The notes under the pieces: generated by a model
The model's database searches: none
What the model was told of the DNA's origin: nothing
Seen by the model: only the letters and a program-made list of their open reading frames with translations
DNA from: Clostridia bacterium
GTDB lineage: Bacteria; Bacillota; Clostridia; Oscillospirales; CAG-272
DNA: 10,576 nt
Assembly: GCA_017559555.1 (NCBI GenBank)
Contig: JAFYRH010000377.1
Location: 1-10,576 of the forward strand
Reading direction: 5' to 3'
Translations under genes and position numbers: made by a program
Part shown: one piece after another, positions 1 to 7,245 of the stretch
Position numbering within the stretch: position 1 is the stretch's first letter
Layout: every line of letters begins with the position of its first letter

Positions 1-143
1 AAAACAGCAACCAGCAATCCTGCAATAAGGATAGCCTTTTCGGGAATTTTACCGCCTAAAAAAGAAACAGCCATATTGGTAACCTCGCTGATTGCACCAA
101 CAAGACCGCCCGCATTGAGAATTCTTAACAAAACAGAAATCAT
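1..143 (-). CDS. N-terminal fragment of an unrecognised membrane protein
   Basis: An open frame starts at ATG 143-141 and runs off the left edge, so only the first 47 residues are visible. AAAGGAG at 160-154 lies 10 bases before the ATG and supports this start. A near-consensus promoter lies further upstream. The peptide begins MISVLLRILNAGG, continues through a Gly/Ala/Ser-containing stretch with one Glu, and has KIPEKAILIAGLLVAV at the visible end, which looks like the start of a transmembrane helix after a short basic loop. That pattern suggests an integral membrane protein. I do not recognise the family and give no function. It is transcribed divergently from the MATE transporter and shares its 239-base upstream region. 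Confidence 0.6.
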   Translation of the reverse strand, partial: MISVLLRILNAGGLVGAISEVTNMAVSFLGGKIPEKAILIAGLLVAV

Positions 144-182
144 ATCAATGTAACTCCTTTCGAAATCTCATTTTCCATATTC

Positions 183-212
183 ATTATACAACGAAGCACC
201 CCATTTTGTCAA
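183..212 (-). promoter_or_regulatory. Sigma-70-type promoter for the leftward membrane-protein gene
   Basis: Read on the minus strand, a perfect TTGACA (-35, 212-207) is followed by an 18-base spacer and a perfect TATAAT (-10, 188-183). Transcription would begin near 176, giving a leader of about 30 bases that contains the AAAGGAG ribosome binding site of the gene starting at 143. Both hexamers match the vegetative consensus, and the spacer is one base longer than the 17-base optimum. I see no clear operator repeat over it. Confidence 0.7.
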
Positions 213-323
213 GGCTTTCCCTCAACTTTTTTCACTTTTTCCAATTGCTTTTCAAAATCCTGCTCTATTTTTGCGTTTTTTAGTCTTCTCCACCTCACAA
301 AACAGAATATTTACATTTTTTTG

Positions 324-352
324 TTGAATTTTGTGCGAATTGTTTGTATAAT
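324..352 (+). promoter_or_regulatory. Sigma-70-type promoter for the MATE-HAD unit
   Basis: TTGAAT (324-329) and a perfect TATAAT (347-352) are separated by exactly 17 bases in an AT-rich stretch. The predicted start near 359 gives a leader of roughly 24 bases before the ATG at 383. That leaves room for the GGAG ribosome binding site but not for one serving the ATG at 371. The rest of the divergent gap (about 213-323) is pyrimidine-rich on this strand, with no gene and no obvious operator or riboswitch. Confidence 0.65.
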
Positions 353-372
353 AATGAATAAGTAAAAAATAT

Positions 373-376
373 GGAG
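373..376 (+). promoter_or_regulatory. Ribosome binding site that decides the MATE start
   Basis: GGAG lies six bases before the ATG at 383. The in-frame upstream ATG at 371 itself overlaps this motif and is preceded only by an A-rich stretch with no Shine-Dalgarno sequence. The protein therefore most likely starts MTQADRYYQ at 383, four residues shorter than the longest open frame. Confidence 0.7.
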
Positions 377-382
377 ATTCTT

Positions 383-1777
383 ATGACACAGGCAGACCGT
401 TACTATCAAAAAATGACCGAGACCCCTATTGCAAGATTGATTGTGGGTCTTGGCATTCCCACAACCATATCGATGCTCATCACGGGCATATACAATTTGG
501 CAGATACCTATTTTGTAGGAGCGCTTGGCGAAAGCCAACAAGCCGCAACGGGCATTCTGTTCACACTGCAATCCATTATTCAAGCAATCGCTTTTATGCT
601 TGGTCACGGCTCGGGAACATTTGTTTCCAAAGCTTTGGCGGATAAAGACGTCAAAAGTGCGACACGCTATGTTTCAACCGCTTTCTTTACAGGCATCGGT
701 ATAGGATTGGTTCTTTCTGTTAGCGGACTTATCGCCCTCAATCCCCTGCTCCGTCTTTTGGGCAGTACGGAGACCATTCTCCCCTATGCTCGCGATTACG
801 GATTTTGGGTGCTAACCGCTTGCCCCATTATGATTGGCTCTTTGGTATTGAACAACAACCTGCGTTATGAGGGAAAAGCCTTTTACGCCATGATCGGTTT
901 GACCACGGGCGGTATTTTGAACATTTTTGGAGATTTTCTTCTCATTCGTGTTTGTGGACTCGGCGTATTCGGTGCCGGAATGGCAACCGCCATTTCACAG
1001 TTGATCAGCTTTTGCATTCTTCTGTTTTTGTATCTGCGTATGGCGCAAAGCACCGTTTCAATACGTGCCATCAGCCGCGATGCGCGCGAATATTTCGGAA
1101 TTTGCAAGGTCGGATTCCCCTCTCTCATCCGTCAAGGACTCAATTCCATCTCTGGCGGTATTTTGAACAACCTTACCAAAGCATTTGGCGACGCCGCCAT
1201 TGCCGCAATGAGCGTTGTCAATCGCTTCTCCTCTCTTGTTATGTTTGTCGGTCTTGGCATCGGTCAAGGCTTCCAACCCGTGGCATCCTTTAACTATCAA
1301 GCCAAAAAGTATCGCCGCGTAAAAAAAGGATTGATTTTCACCACCGTATTCGGTTTTTGCCTTTTGTCGGTGCTTGCATCCCTCGGATTTATTTTTGCAG
1401 AACCTATCGTTTACCTCTTCCAAGAACACCCCGAGGTACGCGAAATCGGTGTTCCTGCCCTGCGTTATGCAACCATCGGTATTTTGTTCTTGTCGCTTTC
1501 GGTCCCCGTCAATATGCTTTACCAAAGTATTCGACGTGCGGGAATTGCATCCTTGCTTTCGCTTTTGCGCTCGGGTGCAGTTTTCATTCCCGTGTTGCTG
1601 ATTTTACATAGCTTGCTCGGTCTGCAGGGTATTCAATTGGCACAGCCTGCCGCTGACGTCATCACAGGACTTTTGTCAATCCCCTTTATGTTATATTTCT
1701 TAAAAACGACCCCCAACGACGAAGATGTTTTACCCGATGTCCCCCAAGAATACAACGAAGAAAAGGAGACCGTATGA
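383..1777 (+). CDS. MATE family efflux transporter
   Basis: This is a multidrug and toxic compound extrusion transporter, an inner-membrane antiporter of about 12 helices that exports cationic or aromatic compounds using a sodium or proton gradient. The 464-residue length is typical. The N-terminus shows the family pattern P-x-x-R-L-I-V-G-L-G-I-P followed by YNLADTYFVGALG (residues 37-49). The first half also has NNNLRYEGKAFYAMIG (157-172) and LNIFGDFLLI (179-188). The second half has GIGQGFQPVASFNYQAKK (292-309), the usual G-x-G-Q-G-x-Q-P signature, and RYATIG and QSIRRAG further on. A short acidic tail follows the last helix. Family membership is clear, but the substrate and coupling ion cannot be read from sequence. 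The ATG at 371 is possible but lacks a ribosome binding site. The gene is first in a two-gene unit and overlaps the downstream phosphatase by 4 bases. Confidence 0.95.
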   Translation: MTQADRYYQKMTETPIARLIVGLGIPTTISMLITGIYNLADTYFVGALGESQQAATGILFTLQSIIQAIAFMLGHGSGTFVSKALADKDVKSATRYVSTAFFTGIGIGLVLSVSGLIALNPLLRLLGSTETILPYARDYGFWVLTACPIMIGSLVLNNNLRYEGKAFYAMIGLTTGGILNIFGDFLLIRVCGLGVFGAGMATAISQLISFCILLFLYLRMAQSTVSIRAISRDAREYFGICKVGFPSLIRQGLNSISGGILNNLTKAFGDAAIAAMSVVNRFSSLVMFVGLGIGQGFQPVASFNYQAKKYRRVKKGLIFTTVFGFCLLSVLASLGFIFAEPIVYLFQEHPEVREIGVPALRYATIGILFLSLSVPVNMLYQSIRRAGIASLLSLLRSGAVFIPVLLILHSLLGLQGIQLAQPAADVITGLLSIPFMLYFLKTTPNDEDVLPDVPQEYNEEKETV

Positions 1778-2493
1778 AAATAACAACCGTTTTGTTTGAC
1801 CTTGACGGCACACTGCTGCCAATGGATCAAAACGCATTTATCAAAGCCTATTTTGGCGGACTTGCCCGCCGTCTTGCACCGCACGGCTATGATCCACAAA
1901 AACTCATAGACGCCATTTGGCAAGGAACTGCCGCAATGGTGAAAAACAATGGAGAAGTTACCAACGAGGAGCGTTTTTGGCAAGGCTTTGAAGCCGCCTA
2001 CGGCAGACCCGCGCGCCAAGACGAAGAACTCTTTGCCGCATTCTACCGCGAGGACTTCGATAAGGTAAGCAGCGCCTGCGGATACACACCTGCGGCACGT
2101 GAGATCATCGACACGGTGAAGGCTTGCGGATTGCGTACAGCCCTTACCACAAACCCCATCTTCCCTGCCATGGCAACCGAGCGCCGCATTGCATGGGCGG
2201 GACTTTCGACCTCTGACTTTGAACTTTACACCACCTATGAAAACTCCCGTTTTTGCAAGCCTAATCCCAAGTATTACCTAGACGTAATGCAAACCCTTGG
2301 CGTCTGCCCCGAAGAATGCCTAATGGTTGGCAATGACGTAGTAGAGGATATGGTTGCCCAAACACTCGGTTCCCGTGTGTTCCTTTTGACCGACTATCTC
2401 ATCAATCCCCAAAACGTTGATATTTCCGTTTATCCAAACGGAAGCTATTCGGATTTGATTGCTTTTATCAAGAACTTGAACACAAACGATTAA
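1774..2493 (+). CDS. HAD-superfamily phosphatase (phosphoglycolate phosphatase/YjjG-like)
   Basis: A soluble cytoplasmic phosphohydrolase of the haloacid dehalogenase superfamily, 239 residues long. Motif I is FDLDGTLL, with D9 as the nucleophile and D11 as the general acid/base. Motif II is TTN (T126), motif III is K162 in FCKPNPKYY, and motif IV is VGNDVVEDM with D188 and D192 binding magnesium. All four catalytic motifs are intact. Residues about 15-100 between motifs I and II form a helical C1-type cap, as in phosphoglycolate phosphatase or the nucleotidase YjjG. The substrate is unknown. AAGGAG (1763-1768) lies five bases before the ATG, inside the end of the MATE gene, and the ATGA overlap suggests translational coupling. 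It may act on a phosphorylated metabolite linked to the transporter, or merely be co-transcribed with it. Confidence 0.92.
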   Translation: MKITTVLFDLDGTLLPMDQNAFIKAYFGGLARRLAPHGYDPQKLIDAIWQGTAAMVKNNGEVTNEERFWQGFEAAYGRPARQDEELFAAFYREDFDKVSSACGYTPAAREIIDTVKACGLRTALTTNPIFPAMATERRIAWAGLSTSDFELYTTYENSRFCKPNPKYYLDVMQTLGVCPEECLMVGNDVVEDMVAQTLGSRVFLLTDYLINPQNVDISVYPNGSYSDLIAFIKNLNTND

Positions 2494-2508
2494 AAAAGAT
2501 AAAATTAT

Positions 2509-2540
2509 AAGGGCTCTGCCGCGGCAGAGCCCTTGTTGTT
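2509..2540. terminator. Bidirectional intrinsic terminator between convergent units
   Basis: AAGGGCTCTGCCG followed by CGGCAGAGCCCTT is a perfect 26-base palindrome (2509-2534) that can form a very GC-rich stem in RNA from either strand. On the plus strand it is followed by TTGTTGTTTGCTTATTT, and on the minus strand by TTATAATTTTATCTTTTTTA. Both are U-rich, with the minus-strand tract the stronger. It lies 15 bases after the HAD stop codon and 9 bases after the end of the DUF4340-like gene on the other strand, so it can close both the MATE-HAD unit and the five-gene operon. Confidence 0.9.
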
Positions 2541-2543
2541 TGC

Positions 2544-5354
2544 TTATTTGGAATCAATCAGTTCCGCATTCAAAAGACGATTGATGTCCTCAACCAAAGT
2601 GTCAAGAATATCGGTAGATGCATAGAACTTACCTACCACAACGGGATTTCCGTTTTCGTCGGTAACAGTAGGAATCAAATTACCGTTCTCATCCTCCTTG
2701 CACACCTCAATGGTTACAAGAACCTTCCAATCGGAATATTGATAGAAGTTATAAACCAAATGCTGCGAATTGTTTTCTTCGTAAAAACGAACCTCTTCGT
2801 CTTTTCCGTTGTAGGTCGTGTAGCCGTTGAGTACTCTTGCATAGTCCTCTACGTGAGCGGTAATGGTAGCCATCGGCTTTTTGGTATCGCTCGCGAGGAA
2901 TTCCTCAACACTCATGCCCATAGCCGCTTCAAAGTCTACTGGGTCAACGTCGCCAACCAACGAGAAATACAACAGATGCATGTGCAATCTGCGGAAGTTA
3001 TCGGTTGCGGTAACGGTTTCGTATTTTTCTTGACCGTCATCACCGATTCCCGTATCGGAAATGTTATATTCCAACAACTCGCCGTTGCAAGAAACAAGCA
3101 GTCCCGAAGCGGTAACACCAAGCGTTGCCTCATAGATATTGCCTTGATAGGTATAACGGTATATGGGATCACCCAAGCTGCGTTGAACGCGAATCGGTTC
3201 ACTCAAGGTAGGATCGGTGTAGAAATAACGCACACCAAGGTAATTCCCCTTATCATCCTTTGCAATTTCGTGCTCAATAAGCTTGGTTTTGTAATCGGGG
3301 TAAACATAAACGTTCTCACCGCTTGCATTGGTGTAGTAGTAATTTTCTTCAACGTAAACAACGTCGGTGAGGGTGGGATCGAGCACAATTTGCTTGTTGC
3401 CAACAACCTCTACCTCGTCAAGGTTCACCTCTGCAACAATATCGTAGGTTTTTCCGTTAAGCTTGTAAACCTTTTTGTTGCCCTCGATTGCAACCTTACC
3501 GTTTGTCAAATTAACAGCCTTGAACTCATTCTTTTCGTTTACGTAATATGCATAGCTGTAAGTGTTGTTCAACTCGAAATCATAGGTTTGATCGGACGAA
3601 AGATTGAACGCTTCGCCATTGAATTCGAATTTGATATCACGAACGTAGGCAATGTTGTGGAAGATAAACGCCTCGTTATACCACTTCATATAGTCCCATT
3701 CAAGGAAGGAGAGGTAGTATTGGTCGACCTCCACGATCATATCAAACTCATACGCCGCAACGTAATAGGTGCCTCTCTCGGTCTTTTGACCGATGAAAAG
3801 CTTGTTTGTGGCATAAAGCTTTTCGCCGGTTTCGCTGTAATTACCGGAGAAGGTCTTGTAGGTCAAGTAATAGACGTTCTTATCCAAACCGAATTCCTTC
3901 ATGCTTTCGGCTGTTATACCAATGCGGCAACAGGAGATCGCCTCGATGGAATAAAAGGTTTCAAATACGGAAATAGCACTGTTTTCGTTGATGTTATATC
4001 CTGACATTACGTCAACACCGGGCAGATAGGGTCGTGTGGAATTGACCGTATTGACACGCTCCTCGAGCTCGGAATAGCTGAACGCAACAACGGTCTCCAT
4101 ATTGACGTTTTCCTTTGTCCAATCGTCGAGCTTGCCCAAAACAAAATCCTTACCCATACTATGATAGGTAACCGATACGGGATAGACCACACGGGGTACG
4201 ACAAGTGCCTCGATGGGTTGCAAAACGGTATCGCCGATATAGTTGGTTGTAACGATATAAACAGAGCCTTCTCTGCCCTCAAGACGAACGTAGTAGCCGC
4301 CACCCGAAAGAATTGCATCACCAACGTAAACGGTATAGGTCTTTTCGGGGTCGGGTTGCGGGTTGCCGTTCTCATCATAATCGATAACGTACTTGCCATC
4401 TTTATACACATCACTGCCGTCTGCGTTCTTTTCAAAAAGCATTTGGCTAATGGTATAGGTTGCTTGCGGTTTATCCAAACCGTAAACCGAAAAATCGATA
4501 TTTCCGTTTTCATCGCGAGGAATCATCGGGTCATCGGTTGTGGATTTGATCTTGCGATTGGCAAGCAGATAACCGCAGGAGAAGCACAGCTGTGCATACA
4601 AATTATCGTCAAATTCCAAATTGGAATCCTCAAAGCCTTTGATGCGAATGCCGTCGGAAGTGCGGTAAATCGTATAATCTCCGCCTTGATCGTTTTTCAT
4701 ATCAATGGAGTAGAGATACTCAGAGCTCACCTGCGGAAACATCAAAAGAATTGAACCGGAGCCGTATTCGCCGTCATCGGCATCAACAACCGCACGCAGG
4801 GTGTGCTCGCCTGTATCGGGGTCGATCTTGTATTGGTTACCACTCTTGCGTGCAATAAAGATCTTATCCGATTGCCCATTGGTTTGCATCAGGTTTCCCT
4901 CGTCATCAAAGAGCATATATACGCCATTGTAGCGCTTAACGTAATATTTATCGGTGTACTCTACGCCATCCACCGTATAGGTGTCGTAGAAGGAGTAAAT
5001 GGCGATGATTTGTGACACGATGATAAATGTGACGATCAAAGCCACCGAAACGGCAGCCAATACGCCAATGGCGATTTTTTGACGCTTGAGCATTGATTTG
5101 GCTTTGGACTTTGTTACATTTTTAGATTCGGATTTTTCCCAACACGCTACCAAACGAATGTCTTCATCCGCTTCGATAATGCTATCGGAATTGATAAGCT
5201 CACCCTCATAATACCAACCGCAAAAGGCATATCCGCGGCGCACGGGTGTGGGCAGTTGACCAAAGGTCTCCCCAACAACACCCTCGCGGCTCAATTGCGA
5301 AACACTGCCTCGATTGGCATCAAATATCAGGTTGATAATGGTTTCTGTTTTCAT
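2544..5354 (-). CDS. DUF4340-like membrane-anchored protein with N-terminal InlB B-repeat-like domain
   Basis: A 936-residue protein, last gene of the Gld-type ABC operon. Residues about 6-73 resemble an InlB/Listeria-Bacteroides B-repeat: FDANRGSVSQ, GETFGQLPTPVRRGYAFCGWYYEG, and a closing LVACWE. A Lys/Arg-rich stretch (80-93) precedes the only transmembrane helix (about 94-120), so by the positive-inside rule the B-repeat is cytoplasmic and residues 121-936 are outside. The outer part is rich in Tyr and beta-strand patterns. It contains YGLDKPQATYTI (291-302) and TYTVYVGD...GGYYVRL (339-358), which fit DUF4340. A second similar stretch starts at FGLDKNVYYLTY (488-499) and reaches DIKFEFNGEAFNLS (573-586). 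The ending, KFYASTDILDTLVEDINRLL, also fits DUF4340. DENGN turns recur at 281, 327, 888 and 899. AGAAAGGGA lies 13 bases before the ATG, which is rather long. The biochemical role is unknown; DUF4340 genes commonly accompany GldG. Domain names are from memory of family patterns, not a search. Confidence 0.85.
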   Translation of the reverse strand: MKTETIINLIFDANRGSVSQLSREGVVGETFGQLPTPVRRGYAFCGWYYEGELINSDSIIEADEDIRLVACWEKSESKNVTKSKAKSMLKRQKIAIGVLAAVSVALIVTFIIVSQIIAIYSFYDTYTVDGVEYTDKYYVKRYNGVYMLFDDEGNLMQTNGQSDKIFIARKSGNQYKIDPDTGEHTLRAVVDADDGEYGSGSILLMFPQVSSEYLYSIDMKNDQGGDYTIYRTSDGIRIKGFEDSNLEFDDNLYAQLCFSCGYLLANRKIKSTTDDPMIPRDENGNIDFSVYGLDKPQATYTISQMLFEKNADGSDVYKDGKYVIDYDENGNPQPDPEKTYTVYVGDAILSGGGYYVRLEGREGSVYIVTTNYIGDTVLQPIEALVVPRVVYPVSVTYHSMGKDFVLGKLDDWTKENVNMETVVAFSYSELEERVNTVNSTRPYLPGVDVMSGYNINENSAISVFETFYSIEAISCCRIGITAESMKEFGLDKNVYYLTYKTFSGNYSETGEKLYATNKLFIGQKTERGTYYVAAYEFDMIVEVDQYYLSFLEWDYMKWYNEAFIFHNIAYVRDIKFEFNGEAFNLSSDQTYDFELNNTYSYAYYVNEKNEFKAVNLTNGKVAIEGNKKVYKLNGKTYDIVAEVNLDEVEVVGNKQIVLDPTLTDVVYVEENYYYTNASGENVYVYPDYKTKLIEHEIAKDDKGNYLGVRYFYTDPTLSEPIRVQRSLGDPIYRYTYQGNIYEATLGVTASGLLVSCNGELLEYNISDTGIGDDGQEKYETVTATDNFRRLHMHLLYFSLVGDVDPVDFEAAMGMSVEEFLASDTKKPMATITAHVEDYARVLNGYTTYNGKDEEVRFYEENNSQHLVYNFYQYSDWKVLVTIEVCKEDENGNLIPTVTDENGNPVVVGKFYASTDILDTLVEDINRLLNAELIDSK

Positions 5355-5397
5355 TGGTTAATTGTATTCCCTTTCTTTGAAAACCTGCTTCAAAATC

Positions 5398-7215
5398 TTA
5401 AATACCTGCCTCGCGGCGTGTTTTTCTCTTAACAAGAATAACTACGCCAGCAACCGTCATAGTGACGGCAGGCAGAACGGTAAGAATGACCGTTGCGGTG
5501 ATAATACCGGGAGCAATTGCAGTAACACCTGTTGTGCTGTCGGTTGCCATATACTGCTCATCGGCAATTTGCATATCGTAGAGCGCAAGGAAGCTCAAAC
5601 CTACCGGGTTGACGTCTTTGCCCATATAACGCAAAACCGAGAGAAGTGCATCGGTGTTGCCGTAAGAGGTACTGCTCAAAAGTGCATTTTTTGCAACCTC
5701 GGTAGAACCTACCGCACATACAAAGGAAGGCTGATTGACAGTGGTATATCCCATACCTTCTCCAACTGTGCGACGTTCTGCAGAAATCGTCATGACGTTG
5801 AATACACCCGAGCCGCCCATAGGAGCACCGTTCTCGTCGTTGAGAACCGCACCGTTTGACATAACGGCATAGTTTGCGGGAGCCTCGGTGGTTCCCGTGC
5901 GGAACACGTCGTATATCATACGGTTCCAACCGTCTCTGCTAGCAAATGCATAGGTGTAAGCGGGGGTACCGTTCTCGGCATCCGCCATTACGTAGCCGCG
6001 ATCATAGGTGGAATGGTATGCAATCGGAATCGCATTGCCAAAAATAACCTTCGGTTCGTTGCCTGCGGCGATAATATCGCTCAATGTTGCCGCACCAATG
6101 CCGCGACCTACGGGGTATTGTGCAATAAAGGTATCGCCAACACCGTCAAGTGCGTGTGCCGCATCCTTGATAACATAACTTCCTTTTACGGTTTCGTCTG
6201 CCTCGTTTTGACCGTTGGCACGTTGATATTCAATGCCCCAAAAGGTCAAATATTCCTCAAGATTGGGCAAATACGGAGTATCTGCGTCCATAAACACCAT
6301 AAAGGAATACGCCTTATCCAAAAACGCATCCAGCTTTTTGGTTTCGGAGAGCGTTACGTTCTCGTTGCCAAACGACGAAACAAAATCGGTTTGCGGGTCA
6401 AACGTCAAAATCAAACGGCAGTTTTCGGGAATCTCTTCGTTTGCAAGGTCAAGGAATTGAATCTCATATCCCGCGCCTTCAATGACGTTCATAAATTCAC
6501 CGTATTCGGGCCAATTTGCGCGGTCGTTCAAATCCCACTCTGCAAAGGGCTCGCCGTGATTCACAGTCAAACAGCAAATAGGCGCCTCGGCACCCGTAAC
6601 GTCCAAAATCTGCTTTACGAATTGCTTTTGTCCATTATAACCAACCGGAACGTCGGTGGTGGATTCGGAATCGTAGGTATAGAAGGAGCGTACCGTGCTG
6701 ATGCGGAATTCTGTGCCGCTGGCAACAATAACGTTGCTGGGATAAATGGTGGCATAGGAGGTGCTGCGGTACATATCTACCGAGGAGGGATTGCTCCACA
6801 CGTCCTTCCAAGAAACCGTAATGGTATCGGGGAACTGCTTTTGCAAAGCAAGAGCCGTGTAGTAAACGTAACGCATAGAATCGGTCTTGGTCAACTGGTC
6901 GGGCTCAGCACAAAAGATAATATCTACCTTTACGGGCTCTTCCCTATCCTTGTTAGCCTCTTCGATGATATATCCCAAATAACTTTTGGTCTCGTCCATC
7001 AAGGTATACAATCCGCTTTGCTTTTGCGCATTGCTATGCTCGTAATAGACGGTGTATGTGGACTGCGGAGTCAGATCGATAAACCAGAACTGACTTGTGC
7101 AAAGTGCCGTCATGCCAACGTTCAACAGCAAAACAGCTACAAGCACAATGATGCAAAGTCCCAATGAGGCGGAGCCGCGACGGAGCTTACGCTCCCATCC
7201 GTTTCCGAGTTTCAT
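5398..7215 (-). CDS. GldG-family ABC transporter auxiliary protein, copy 2
   Basis: A 605-residue bitopic protein, second of two GldG-like genes in tandem. A basic N-terminus (KLRRGS) leads into transmembrane helix 18-38. FIDLTPQSTYTVYYEHS follows (45-61), matching the 'D-L-T-x-x-x-x-Y' start of GldG outer domains. The GldG/ABC_transp_aux core contains LTVNHGEPFAEWD (216-228), EEIPENCRLILTFDPQTD (260-277) and PNLEEYLTFWGIEY (317-330). A second helix at about 571-595 ends in a basic tail (KRKTRREAGI), so both termini are predicted cytoplasmic with a large outer domain between. Such proteins are thought to be noncatalytic partners of a GldA/GldF ABC transporter. It is diverged from its upstream paralog but aligns over its full length. 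An AGAAAGGA ribosome binding site lies 11 bases upstream, and 43 bases separate it from the DUF4340-like gene. Confidence 0.88.
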   Translation of the reverse strand: MKLGNGWERKLRRGSASLGLCIIVLVAVLLLNVGMTALCTSQFWFIDLTPQSTYTVYYEHSNAQKQSGLYTLMDETKSYLGYIIEEANKDREEPVKVDIIFCAEPDQLTKTDSMRYVYYTALALQKQFPDTITVSWKDVWSNPSSVDMYRSTSYATIYPSNVIVASGTEFRISTVRSFYTYDSESTTDVPVGYNGQKQFVKQILDVTGAEAPICCLTVNHGEPFAEWDLNDRANWPEYGEFMNVIEGAGYEIQFLDLANEEIPENCRLILTFDPQTDFVSSFGNENVTLSETKKLDAFLDKAYSFMVFMDADTPYLPNLEEYLTFWGIEYQRANGQNEADETVKGSYVIKDAAHALDGVGDTFIAQYPVGRGIGAATLSDIIAAGNEPKVIFGNAIPIAYHSTYDRGYVMADAENGTPAYTYAFASRDGWNRMIYDVFRTGTTEAPANYAVMSNGAVLNDENGAPMGGSGVFNVMTISAERRTVGEGMGYTTVNQPSFVCAVGSTEVAKNALLSSTSYGNTDALLSVLRYMGKDVNPVGLSFLALYDMQIADEQYMATDSTTGVTAIAPGIITATVILTVLPAVTMTVAGVVILVKRKTRREAGI

Positions 7216-7226
7216 ATCTGTTTATT

Positions 7227-7234
7227 TCCTTTCT
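7227..7234 (-). promoter_or_regulatory. Ribosome binding site of GldG copy 2
   Basis: AGAAAGGA lies 11 bases before the ATG at 7215. The wider 11-base string ACAGAAAGGAA occurs again before the permease gene at exactly the same distance from its start codon. Confidence 0.7.
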
Positions 7235-7245
7235 GTGGGGTTTTC

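Noticed and set aside
371..382. Upstream ATG as the MATE start
   Set aside because: It is only about 12 bases from the predicted transcription start and lacks a ribosome binding site. GGAG at 373-376 fits the ATG at 383.
2739..4004. A 421-residue open frame on the plus strand
   Set aside because: It is antisense to the DUF4340-like gene, has no ribosome binding site, and has a low-complexity Val/Ile/Asn composition typical of the complement of a coding frame.
5140..5354. The B-repeat as evidence of an internalin-like surface adhesin
   Set aside because: There is no signal peptide before it, no LPXTG anchor and no leucine-rich repeats. The topology puts the repeat inside the cell.
5355..5397. 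A possible internal terminator or promoter between GldG copy 2 and the DUF4340-like gene
   Set aside because: The 43-base gap has a ribosome binding site but no stable hairpin and no convincing -35/-10 pair.
6013..7167. A 384-residue open frame on the plus strand
   Set aside because: It lies wholly antisense to GldG copy 2, whose protein has clear family motifs. The antisense product has none.
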